Source of the DNA: an uncultured Spirochaeta sp.
GTDB lineage: Bacteria; Spirochaetota; Spirochaetia; DSM-27196; Alkalispirochaetaceae
DNA: 64,000 bases
NCBI GenBank assembly: GCA_913030605.1
Contig: CAJWEZ010000010.1
Location: forward strand, 20,797 to 84,796
Direction of reading: 5' to 3'
Of the stretch, positions 43,836-51,965 are shown piece after piece (position 1 is the first letter of the stretch; the number at the start of each line of letters is the position of its first letter). Made by a program: the position numbers and the translations under genes. The notes under the pieces are model-generated. The model searched no databases. It saw only the letters and a list, made by a program, of their open reading frames with translations, and was not told the origin of the DNA.

Positions 43836-45491
43836 CTATTCGAGGTCCCACTCCCACGCGTTCCACCAGTTTCCGAGGTTGGTGCCGGACCCACGGAAGT
43901 TGGTCAGGTTGTCGGCGACGACCCACGGACTGTCGCGGTAGTACAGGAAGATCACGAACGCGTCGTCCGCCAGCCGTTCCTGCGCGGCATCCAGCAGCGG
44001 TTTCCGGCTGTCAAAGTCGACCATCGTGTCCGACTCCGTCATCAGCTGGTCCAGCTCCGGGTCACCAAAGCCCGAGAAGTTGTTGCTTCCGCTCTCGCCG
44101 TCCCGGGTGTGGTAGAAGTTTGTCAGGCTCACGTCTGACCCCATGAACCATCCACCGATCTGGGCCTCGTAGTCGAAGTTCCGCCACCGCTGGGACCACG
44201 CCGCGGCCTCGAGCTCGTCCATCGTTGAGTCGATCCCGACCTGTTTGAGCTGCGCCTGGATGACCTGGGCGATCGCGATGCGGTCGGCGCGTCCGGATCG
44301 GTTGAGCCACTCGAAGGAGAACTCCACACCGTCCTTGTCGATGATGCCGTTTCCGTTGGTGTCCTCCCAGCCGGCCTCGGCGAGCATCTCACGGGCGTGC
44401 TCCGGGTTGTACTCGGGCACCTCGACATCGGGGTTGTGATACGCGCTGCTCGGCGGAATCGGGCTGTTGGCGATCTGGACGGTGCCCTCGAGGAGCTGGT
44501 CCACAATTGCCTGCCGATCGATCGCCGCGTAGAACGCCTGCCGCACCAGTTTGTCGCCAAAGAGATCCGGACGGCCCCCCGGAGGGGCGATGTTGAAGCC
44601 GACGTAGTAGAAGACGTTGGACGGGATCATCTCCACGTGCAGTCCGTCGGTGGAGAAGTCGTCAACCTGCGTCGCCTCGATCTGACCGATGTGATAGTCG
44701 CCGGACTGCATCGCGTTGAAGCGCGCGGTCTGGTCCGGGATGAACTGAAACACCATCTCGTCGAGGAGCGGATACTCCGGCCCCCTCCAGTAGTCGGGGT
44801 TGCGCTCGATGCGGATGTACTCGCCCGATTTCCACTCCGCGAACACGAAGGGTCCGGTACCGATAAACTCGGGACCGCGGTTGTACGGTTCGTACTGCGT
44901 GATCTCCTCCCAGGAGAGGTCTTCGAGTACGTGCTTGGGCAGCATCGCCTCGAACAGACCGGCGTAGAACGTGTAGAAGTCGTCCCAGGTCATCACGATC
45001 GTGTGGTCGTCGACGATCTCGTAGGAGATGATCTTGTTGTACTCGCTCTGGTTATACACTTCCGGCGTATGCTGGACATACTCCAGGGTGAAGGCGACGT
45101 CCTCGGCGGTGAACGGCTCACCGTCACTCCACGTGACCCCTTCCCGGAGATGCCAGGTCATGTCGTAGGTACCGTCGGCATTCTGGACGATGCCGCCGTT
45201 ATCGAACGTGGGGATTTCCCGGGCGAGCACGGGAATGAACTCGTTGTGATCGTTGGTGATGATCAACCCCTCGGAGATGTTGTGCTGGATATCGCACAGC
45301 ATCTGACTCGTAAACGGATTGAGCACGTCGATCTCCCGGTCGTAGGCAACGTACAACGTCTTGCTGCCGTCGTCCGCTGCAGCCCCGGTCGTCGCGCGGC
45401 CGCTGTCCTCCTGCGTGCCACCGGCAAACGCCCCCGACACCACGAGCGAAAAGAGCGCGAACACGGTCGCCGCTTTCCTCAGAATCCTCAT
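43836..45491 (-). CDS. Extracellular solute-binding protein family 5 (second peptide system)
   Basis: 551 aa. Signal peptide ending VVSGAFAGGTQED. Family-5 features: YDREIDVLNPFTSQ near residue 53, LREGVTWSDGEPFTAEDVAF near 117, GTGPFVFAEWKSGEYI near 210 and RQAFYAAIDRQAIVDQLLEG near 320. First gene of the 12-gene operon reaching to 30702. The ATG at 45491 follows a strong AGGAGGTG. The 18-bp palindrome at 45574-45591 lies about 85 bases upstream. Confidence 0.94.
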   Translation of the reverse strand: MRILRKAATVFALFSLVVSGAFAGGTQEDSGRATTGAAADDGSKTLYVAYDREIDVLNPFTSQMLCDIQHNISEGLIITNDHNEFIPVLAREIPTFDNGGIVQNADGTYDMTWHLREGVTWSDGEPFTAEDVAFTLEYVQHTPEVYNQSEYNKIISYEIVDDHTIVMTWDDFYTFYAGLFEAMLPKHVLEDLSWEEITQYEPYNRGPEFIGTGPFVFAEWKSGEYIRIERNPDYWRGPEYPLLDEMVFQFIPDQTARFNAMQSGDYHIGQIEATQVDDFSTDGLHVEMIPSNVFYYVGFNIAPPGGRPDLFGDKLVRQAFYAAIDRQAIVDQLLEGTVQIANSPIPPSSAYHNPDVEVPEYNPEHAREMLAEAGWEDTNGNGIIDKDGVEFSFEWLNRSGRADRIAIAQVIQAQLKQVGIDSTMDELEAAAWSQRWRNFDYEAQIGGWFMGSDVSLTNFYHTRDGESGSNNFSGFGDPELDQLMTESDTMVDFDSRKPLLDAAQERLADDAFVIFLYYRDSPWVVADNLTNFRGSGTNLGNWWNAWEWDLE

Positions 45492-45573
45492 GAAACACCT
45501 CCTGTTCCCCATGTGCCGTCCGCCCTACGCGAACGCTGGTTGACTATGCCACCGATTCGAATATTTATGCAAG

Positions 45574-45591
45574 TATATCCTATAGGATATA
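45574..45591. promoter_or_regulatory. 18-bp perfect palindrome upstream of the second peptide operon
   Basis: TATATCCTATAGGATATA is a perfect 18-bp palindrome in an unusually AT-rich stretch (45560-45602) about 85 bases before the first ATG. Its size and symmetry suit a dimeric regulator such as the GntR/FCD protein encoded at 29988, whose own promoter also has paired ATAT elements; that link is inference. A weak promoter on the minus strand (TTGCAT, 17 bp, GCATAG) would lie just downstream of it. Confidence 0.6.
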
Positions 45592-45735
45592 GGTTATATT
45601 TTTCGACGCCGACGTTGTACGGCCGGGCACGCACGATGACCGGCCGTCACGCACCCCGTGCGGACGATAGGAAAGAGAACGGTTGATGGGAATGTCGGGT
45701 GTCAGATCAGGGCGTGACCGGTGCGGGACGTGCCG

Positions 45736-46074
45736 CTACGCCAGCCACGAGGGAATCAGAATGTACAGAAGAATGAGAACGATGTTGACGATCGGAAAAA
45801 ACAGCACCGTTCTGGCGGTCCGGTCCATGCGGAGGCGGTAGAACAGCCACGGCACCAGGATCGAGACCACCAGTACAACGGGAAACGTGAGCAAACTGTA
45901 GATCTGGATGTGAACCCGGACGCTGGTACCACCGGAGGCGAACATGACCGAGAAGATCGCGGGAAACCAGGCGACAGCCAGCATCGCAAGCCACACGAGA
46001 TCCGTGATGATAAGGAGCCGGCGAATCGGCCGTCTGTCGTCAGCCGCGGCCCCGGCCTCCTGATATCCACCCAT
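45736..46074 (-). CDS. Small hydrophobic membrane protein of unknown function
   Basis: 112 aa, three predicted membrane helices (IITDLVWLAMLAVAWFPAIF; LTFPVVLVVSILVPWLFY; LFFPIVNIVLILLYILIPSW) after a short charged N-terminus. The ATG at 46074 is chosen because AGGAGGTGG precedes it; longer frames to 46227 run into the divergent promoter region. No family recognised. It is divergent from the AraC-type regulator. Confidence 0.65.
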   Translation of the reverse strand: MGGYQEAGAAADDRRPIRRLLIITDLVWLAMLAVAWFPAIFSVMFASGGTSVRVHIQIYSLLTFPVVLVVSILVPWLFYRLRMDRTARTVLFFPIVNIVLILLYILIPSWLA

Positions 46075-46189
46075 GGCACCACCTCCTGACCACGGAAAGT
46101 GTAGCACGAAGGTCAGGTTTCCACCGGTTCCGCGCAATTCGTCGCGCATTGGCACCGGGGAGCCGGCCATTCTCGTGGTAGGATTGCAC

Positions 46190-48124
46190 ATGCCCGAAGG
46201 GTTGCTGATCGCGTCGAACATCGTCATCCCGACCGTCTCCGGGATCTTTTTCTTCGTCTACTTCGTGTACTTCGCGATCGTGTTTCACGCCAAGGTCCCG
46301 TCATTCCTGTACTTCGTGGCGTTTCTGCTCTCGTTCAGCGTGTTCCTGCTGGGTCGTCCGCTTCAGCTCCTGCTTGGACCTCATCCGGTACCGCTGGTGA
46401 TCGTCAATATTCGTATGGTGGTGTTCTGTACCGTCACGATCACGACGATCACGATCGCGTCTGCCCATTTCAGCAACCAGCGCGGGATACCCTATCGCGT
46501 CCTGGTGTTCGCGATCGGCATTGCGCTCGCCGCGGTGTATGTGACCTTCAACACCCTGGGGACAACGGGGAGCTACCCGGTGTTTCGCTGGGGAGACACC
46601 GTCGCCCACGACTCGCTGACGCCCACCGGCCTCGCGCCGTTCTTTGGGCGGGAGGTCACGATCGCGGTGCAGGTGGTCATCGGTCTTGGTCTGGCGTTCA
46701 ACTCGTTGTACAGGATGTTCACCGGCGTTGCGCGGAAGTCCTGGCGGGATTACCTGCGTGACAAGGTCGTTCTGTTCAACAGCGGGATCTTCCTGTTCGC
46801 ACTGACCTTCACGATCGGGTCGTTTACCAAACAGTGGTGGCTGTACTACTTCGCCTCACCGTTCAGCGCGCTTCTGTTCGGTGCCGGCGTGGTGCTGGAT
46901 ATCCGCGAGATCTACAACAACTACGAGAAACTGATCCCCATCATCAAGGAAGACATCATTGAGAACGTCGCGGTGAGCCGGAGTTCACGCAGCCGGTTGT
47001 CGGAACTGCTCATCGGCCTGGGAAGGACCGACCAGCTCGACACCTTCGCGGTGCTCCTTCTGGACGATGCCGAACCGGGAACGGGATTCGGACTCGATGT
47101 CATGGAAGCGGTTACCCGAACCGCCCGAAGAGAACTGGACCGCCTGATCGGGCGCCCGAACTACCTGCTCATTCCGCTGAACGACACGCGTCTGGGCGTT
47201 GTGTTCCGCCTGGACCAGACCGCGATCGCCACCGGTTTGTCGGAACTGGACCTGTTCCAACAGCTGCAGGACGCGGTCCACCGCACCGGCGGAGCGCGCT
47301 GTACCATCGGGATCGGCCACGTATGCGCCGATATCTCTGAACTACACACCTCGTACAGCGAGGCGCGTCACGCCCTCGAGTTCGCGGTCACCCACGAGCG
47401 ACACACCGTGGTTCACGCAGACAACATCCGCGAGGACCGTCCCTCCGGGCCCCGATACCCCACCAATGAAAAGATGCGTCTCCTGGCGGCGATCAAACTC
47501 GGCAATCCGGACGAGTGCAGTACCGCGCTGGATGAGTTTCTCGCGGCCCTCGAGACATACACCGACAGCCGACCGGACTCGCTGCGCGTCAGACTCTACG
47601 AAATCGTCGGTGCGTTCATCGACGCAGCGATCGCCTCCGGCGGCGACGAGGAGCGGCTGAACGCGCTCGTACAGGACTGGCTCAGGGAGATCGAACACAT
47701 TCACTCGTTCAAGACCGCGGCGGAGTGGCTGCGGGAGATCGTGCCGCACATCGTTCGCTTCGTGAACCGAATCCGCAAGTCCCGGTCTACCGTGCTGGTG
47801 GACAAGGCGACGTCGATCATCGAAGAACGCTTCGGCGAGCAGATCAGCTACCACGACGTTGCAAAGGAACTGCATATCAGCGCCTCGTACTTCGTCTCCC
47901 TGTTCAAACAGGAAACGGGTGCGACCTTCGTCGAGTACCTCACCCGCGTACGGATCGACCGGTCGAAACAGTTGCTGATCGAGACCGCCAGGACGATCAC
48001 CGACATCGCCTACGACGTGGGGTTCAGCAACCCCAACTACTTCAGCAGCACGTTTAAAAAGCTCACCGGCGTGTCGGCCAAGACATTCCGTTCCCAGGGC
48101 ACCACGTCGACGGCCCGACCGTAG
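46190..48124 (+). CDS. Membrane-bound AraC family transcriptional regulator
   Basis: 644 aa. Residues 1 to about 235 contain six or seven membrane helices (IPTVSGIFFFVYFVYFAIVF; FLYFVAFLLSFSVFLLG; and so on). A cytoplasmic middle region (about 260-530) contains a degenerate GGDEF/CdaR-like part (HVCADISELHTSYSEARHAL). The C-terminal AraC double HTH (ISYHDVAKELHISASYFVSL and ITDIAYDVGFSNPNYFSSTF) spans about 545-640. It lies directly upstream of the TRAP/hexuronate genes on the same strand and is their likely regulator, sensing a signal in or at the membrane. The start is inferred from the hydrophobic N-terminus; the Shine-Dalgarno sequence is weak. Confidence 0.88.
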   Translation: MPEGLLIASNIVIPTVSGIFFFVYFVYFAIVFHAKVPSFLYFVAFLLSFSVFLLGRPLQLLLGPHPVPLVIVNIRMVVFCTVTITTITIASAHFSNQRGIPYRVLVFAIGIALAAVYVTFNTLGTTGSYPVFRWGDTVAHDSLTPTGLAPFFGREVTIAVQVVIGLGLAFNSLYRMFTGVARKSWRDYLRDKVVLFNSGIFLFALTFTIGSFTKQWWLYYFASPFSALLFGAGVVLDIREIYNNYEKLIPIIKEDIIENVAVSRSSRSRLSELLIGLGRTDQLDTFAVLLLDDAEPGTGFGLDVMEAVTRTARRELDRLIGRPNYLLIPLNDTRLGVVFRLDQTAIATGLSELDLFQQLQDAVHRTGGARCTIGIGHVCADISELHTSYSEARHALEFAVTHERHTVVHADNIREDRPSGPRYPTNEKMRLLAAIKLGNPDECSTALDEFLAALETYTDSRPDSLRVRLYEIVGAFIDAAIASGGDEERLNALVQDWLREIEHIHSFKTAAEWLREIVPHIVRFVNRIRKSRSTVLVDKATSIIEERFGEQISYHDVAKELHISASYFVSLFKQETGATFVEYLTRVRIDRSKQLLIETARTITDIAYDVGFSNPNYFSSTFKKLTGVSAKTFRSQGTTSTARP

Positions 48125-48232
48125 GATCCTGTAGATCCATCGGAAGATTTTCGAGTCTCATCGTAAAATCGCACCCCTTTTCCCGCAGATCCCGAATGTG
48201 GCCTCACCGGCCGCTGCTACACTGAATGTGCG

Positions 48233-48242
48233 TTGTCGACAA
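48233..48242. promoter_or_regulatory. Palindrome TTGTCGACAA before the TRAP operon
   Basis: Perfect 10-bp palindrome with flanks GCG and TCGC extending the dyad imperfectly, about 30 bases before the dctP ATG. Candidate operator of the hexuronate operon. A TACACT at 48218-48223 could be a -10 box, without a convincing -35. Confidence 0.35.
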
Positions 48243-48271
48243 TCGCGCAACTCAGGGAAGAGGAGATCGAG

Positions 48272-49288
48272 ATGAAACGAGTCTATTTCTGTAGCGCGAT
48301 TGCCATTCTGGCAGTCCTCATGACGACATCTGCCTACGCCGGCGGGCAGTCCGAAAGCCAGCCCGCCGCGGACGGTGGAAAGATCACGGTGACCTTTGCC
48401 GGCACCGAAGCGGCAACGACCACGCAGAGCCGGATGATGCAGGCGGTGGCGGACGAGCTGAACGCCGATGGGCGCTTCGATGCCGAGGTTCTGGTGGCAG
48501 GGGCGCTTTCCGGGGACACCAACGCGCTGGTGTCGCAGGCACGCATGGGTGTGCCGCTGGTCGTTCCGTCGGACCCCGGCCGCCTGGCAAGCCAGTTTGA
48601 CATCCCCGACATGAACATCCTGATGGCGCCGTACGTCCTCACCGACCCCGCGGTCCTCGAAACGTTGCCGGACACGGAGCTGTTCCAGACCTGGTCCGAT
48701 CAGCTCGAGGCGCAGGGAGTCGTCCTGATCGCCGACATGTACAACGGCTTCCGCAACTTCTATACGACGACGCCGGTCTCTACCGTTGAGGACCTGTCCG
48801 GTCTCCGCATTCGGGGATTCGGCAACGATATCGGGAACGCCCTGGCGCGCTACTTCGGATTTGCCAACGTGGCGATTCCGTTCGGAGAGGTGTTCCCGGC
48901 GATCCAGCAGAACACCCTGGATGGAACCGAGGTTCAGGTGTCCGCCGCAGCGGGGAACGCGTTCTGGGAAGTCACCCCCTACATCGCCCTCACCCGTCAC
49001 TACATGCTGCAGACCGCCTTTGTCTGCTCCACGCGTCTTCTCGACGCCATGCCGTCGGACGCCCGCGACTTCTTCCTGAGTACGATTCGCGAGTACGCGA
49101 TCGAGTACGGTCAGATCGGGCAGGACGCTGAAAGCGGCCTCTACGACCAGATGCGCGAACACGGTGTCACCATCACCGAAGTCGACCTCGGTGAGTTTCA
49201 GGCGGCGATCGCACCGCTGTACGAGAACAACGACCTCGGGTTTTCGCCGGGCCTCCGCGAGGCACTGTTCGATCAGTTGGGGATCTGA
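48272..49288 (+). CDS. dctP: TRAP transporter substrate-binding protein DctP
   Basis: 338 aa. Signal peptide ending TTSAYAGGQSES. DctP landmarks: KITVTFAGTEAATTTQSRMM near residue 38, the substrate-contact region VEDLSGLRIRGFGNDIGNAL near 172, and EVFPAIQQNTLDGTEVQVSA near 207. Binds an organic acid in the periplasm. With UxuA, KdgK and KDPG aldolase downstream, a hexuronate (glucuronate, galacturonate or an oligomer) is the likely ligand. AGGAG precedes the ATG at 48272. Confidence 0.93.
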   Translation: MKRVYFCSAIAILAVLMTTSAYAGGQSESQPAADGGKITVTFAGTEAATTTQSRMMQAVADELNADGRFDAEVLVAGALSGDTNALVSQARMGVPLVVPSDPGRLASQFDIPDMNILMAPYVLTDPAVLETLPDTELFQTWSDQLEAQGVVLIADMYNGFRNFYTTTPVSTVEDLSGLRIRGFGNDIGNALARYFGFANVAIPFGEVFPAIQQNTLDGTEVQVSAAAGNAFWEVTPYIALTRHYMLQTAFVCSTRLLDAMPSDARDFFLSTIREYAIEYGQIGQDAESGLYDQMREHGVTITEVDLGEFQAAIAPLYENNDLGFSPGLREALFDQLGI

Positions 49289-49305
49289 GCCCCGTACACG
49301 CAGAG

Positions 49306-49332
49306 ACGGGCGTCGCTCCACGCGGCGCCCGT
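49306..49332 (+). terminator. Stem-loop between dctP and dctQ
   Basis: ACGGGCGTCGC (49306-49316), 5-base loop, GCGGCGCCCGT (49322-49332): an 11-bp stem with one G-U pair, directly after the dctP stop. No U-run follows. Probably protects or uncouples the dctP mRNA from the permease genes. Confidence 0.65.
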
Positions 49333-49360
49333 TCATCCCAGACATCTACGGAGTGCAACA

Positions 49361-49840
49361 ATGAAACGGGTCTTCTTCTGGATGGGAAGGATTGAGAAGG
49401 CGGCGTGTGCCACGGGGCTGCTGGCGTTGGTGCTGCTGGTCTTTCTGTCCGCAATCCTCCGGTTTTTCCGCCTGTCGATGTCCTGGAACATCGACCTCGC
49501 CATGCTCCTGTTCGCGTGGACCGCGTTCCTCGGGGCGGACGTGGCGTGGCGCGAGGGCCAGATCATCGGTGTCGACATCGTCACGCGGATGCTGCCCCGG
49601 ACCGCGCAGCGGCTGATTCGGCTCGCGGTGTACCTCGTCATCCTCGCGGCGCTCGTGGTGATGGCGGTGTTCGGAACGCGCCTCGCGTGGGCAGATCGCA
49701 TCGCCCGGTACCAGTCGATGCCGATTCCCTACTCGCTTGTGACGCTCAGCGTGGTGGTCGCATCGATCTCCATGGTGTTCTCGACGCTCCAAAAGATTCG
49801 CGGAGTGATCCTGGATCTCGGCGCAGTGAGGCACCCATGA
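49361..49840 (+). CDS. dctQ: TRAP transporter small permease DctQ
   Basis: 159 aa with four membrane helices (ATGLLALVLLVFLSAILRF; ...; VTLSVVVASISMVFSTLQ) and the DctQ pattern MSWNIDLAMLLFAWTAFLGA followed by WREGQIIGVD. It forms the membrane complex with DctM. The last bases overlap the dctM start (ATGA). Confidence 0.93.
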   Translation: MKRVFFWMGRIEKAACATGLLALVLLVFLSAILRFFRLSMSWNIDLAMLLFAWTAFLGADVAWREGQIIGVDIVTRMLPRTAQRLIRLAVYLVILAALVVMAVFGTRLAWADRIARYQSMPIPYSLVTLSVVVASISMVFSTLQKIRGVILDLGAVRHP

Positions 49841-51123
49841 CCTTTCTTCTTGTCTGTTTTGTCGTATTTCTGCTATCAGGCATGCCGATCGCGTTCGTTA
49901 TCGGGATCGCCGGATTCGCGTATTTCTACACCCAGCCGATGCTCCCGTTTGAAAGCGCGGTGCAGATGGTGGTCCTTCAGAGCCAATCGTTCGCGTTTCT
50001 GGCGGTGCCGTTTTTCATATTCGCGGGAAACCTGATGAATGCGTCGGGCATAACGAAGCGCCTGCTGGGACTCGCGCGCCTGCTCACGCGGCGGCTGTAC
50101 GGCGGTACGGCGCAGATCAGCGTGGTGATGAGCACGCTCATGGGGGGTGTATCCGGATCGGCGACGGCCGACGCGGCGATGGAAACGCGCATCCTCGGCC
50201 CCGAAATGATGCGGCTCGGCTACGGAAAAGGGTATATCTGCGCGGTCAACAGCGTATCCGCCCTGATAACGGCCACCATCCCGCCCAGTCTCGGTCTGAT
50301 CATCTTCGGCTTCGTGGGCGAAGTATCGATCGGCCGCCTGTTCGCCGCGGGCATCGTCCCCGGCATCCTGATGATGGTGTTTCTCATGGCCACCACCTCG
50401 ATCACCAGTCGCGTGAAGCGCTACGACCCGCCCCACGCCGATGCAACCCGCGTGAGCTTCAGGGAGATCGGGGAGAACCTCAAGGAGTCGATCTGGGCGC
50501 TGCTGTTTCCGGTGATTCTCATCGTGGGAATCCGATTCGGCGTGTTCACACCATCGGAGTCCGGTGCGTTCGCCGTGATCTACGCGCTCATCGTCGGTCG
50601 CTTCGTGTACCGGGAACTGACCTGGGAGACGTTCAAACACTCCGTGGTTACCAGTTTCAAGGACAACGGCGCGATCCTCCTGATCATCGCAATGTCCGGT
50701 CCGTTCAGCTATGCGATCACCTGGGTGCAGCTTCCCGTCGCGCTCAGCAATTTCATTTTCGGAATCACGGACAACCCGCAGCTGCTGGTGATCATCATGC
50801 TGGCGTTCCTCTTCGTGACCGGCATGGTCGTCGACAGCAACGTGAACTTCCTGCTGCTGACCCCGATTTTCCTCCCGATGGTCCAGAGCCTCGGTGTGGA
50901 TCCGGTCCACTTCGGCGTACTGATGGCGACCGTGGTCACCCTCGGTGTCATGACGCCACCGATCGGTGCGGCGCTCTATACCGTCTGCGGCATTATCGAC
51001 TGCCCACCGGAGGAGTATTCCGTGGCGGCGATTCCGTTTTTTATCGCCGTCTTTGCCGAGCTGACGATCCTGGTGTTTCTCCCCCAGGTCGTGCTCTTCA
51101 TCCCGAATCTCATTTTTGGATAG
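49837..51123 (+). CDS. dctM: TRAP transporter large permease DctM
   Basis: 428 aa, about twelve membrane segments, usual length. Conserved stretches: FFIFAGNLMNASGITKRLL, GGVSGSATADAAMETRIL and the late TPPIGAALYTVCGI. Catalyses Na+-coupled substrate uptake with DctQ and DctP. Start ATG at 49837 in an ATGA overlap. Confidence 0.95.
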   Translation: MTFLLVCFVVFLLSGMPIAFVIGIAGFAYFYTQPMLPFESAVQMVVLQSQSFAFLAVPFFIFAGNLMNASGITKRLLGLARLLTRRLYGGTAQISVVMSTLMGGVSGSATADAAMETRILGPEMMRLGYGKGYICAVNSVSALITATIPPSLGLIIFGFVGEVSIGRLFAAGIVPGILMMVFLMATTSITSRVKRYDPPHADATRVSFREIGENLKESIWALLFPVILIVGIRFGVFTPSESGAFAVIYALIVGRFVYRELTWETFKHSVVTSFKDNGAILLIIAMSGPFSYAITWVQLPVALSNFIFGITDNPQLLVIIMLAFLFVTGMVVDSNVNFLLLTPIFLPMVQSLGVDPVHFGVLMATVVTLGVMTPPIGAALYTVCGIIDCPPEEYSVAAIPFFIAVFAELTILVFLPQVVLFIPNLIFG

Positions 51124-51151
51124 CGCGCACGCGCGAAAGGAGTCACCATCG

Positions 51152-51910
51152 ATGTCACACCCATCATTTCGTCTCGACGGCATGCACGCGCTCATTACGG
51201 GTGGCGGAACCGGCATCGGGTTCACGATCGCCCGGGGATGCGTTGAAGCCGGCGCCACCGTCACGATCACCGGCCGAACCGAAGCCACGCTGCAGTCGGC
51301 GGCGGAAACGCTGGGCCCGACGGCGGAATACCGCGTCCACGATGTCACCCGGACCGACACCGCCGCCGACCTGATATCGTCGGTCGAGGAGCGGGCGCCG
51401 ATCGACGTGCTGGTGAACAACGCCGGAAAACACGACAAACGCCCCACCCTGGAGACGGAGGATTCCGTCGTCCGGGAGGTGATCGAGACAAACCTCGTCG
51501 GCGCGCTGGCGCTGAGTCGGGAATGCGCGCGATCCATGGCGCGACGGGGCCGTGGCTCGATCCTCATGATCCTCTCCATGGCGTCCATCTACGGCATTCC
51601 TCAGGTGGCGGCGTACACCGCGTCCAAGGCAGGCCTGGCCGGGTTGGTACGGCAGCTCGCGGTTGAATGGGGGCCCTCCGGACTCAGGGTGAACGGCATC
51701 GCACCGGGTTTCATCGACACCGCGATGTCGCGGAAGGCGTTTGCCAACGACCCCGATAGAAAGCAGCGCGTCCTCGATCGCACACCGCTGGCGCGGCTCG
51801 GCGCGCCGGACGAGATCGCCGGGAGCGCGGTGTTCCTGTCCTCGCCCGCCGCGGCGTTCATCACCGGGACGGTCCTCCCCGTGGACGGCGGCATATCGGT
51901 TGGATTCTGA
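51152..51910 (+). CDS. SDR family oxidoreductase, probable D-fructuronate reductase
   Basis: 252 aa classical SDR. Cofactor motif TGGGTGIGF near residue 16, NNAG near 92, catalytic Ser in SMASIYG and YxxxK in YTASKAG. In Bacillus and Thermotoga hexuronate loci an SDR replaces the long-chain UxuB as fructuronate reductase, and it lies next to uxuA as here. The alternative is 2-deoxy-3-keto-gluconate dehydrogenase (KduD-like). AAAGGAG precedes the ATG at 51152. Confidence 0.85.
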   Translation: MSHPSFRLDGMHALITGGGTGIGFTIARGCVEAGATVTITGRTEATLQSAAETLGPTAEYRVHDVTRTDTAADLISSVEERAPIDVLVNNAGKHDKRPTLETEDSVVREVIETNLVGALALSRECARSMARRGRGSILMILSMASIYGIPQVAAYTASKAGLAGLVRQLAVEWGPSGLRVNGIAPGFIDTAMSRKAFANDPDRKQRVLDRTPLARLGAPDEIAGSAVFLSSPAAAFITGTVLPVDGGISVGF

Positions 51911-51965
51911 CGGCGCCGCCGGCGACGGACGCCACGACGCGCGGCCCGGGAGGGAGAAACACAAC

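Noticed and set aside
48123..48140. GGATC-CTGTA-GATCC hairpin after the AraC-type gene
   Set aside because: The stem is only 5 bp and no T-run follows at the right distance, so I do not call a terminator.
48158..49345. A 395-codon minus-strand frame over dctP
   Set aside because: Shadow of the TRAP binding-protein gene; no ribosome site or recognisable motif.
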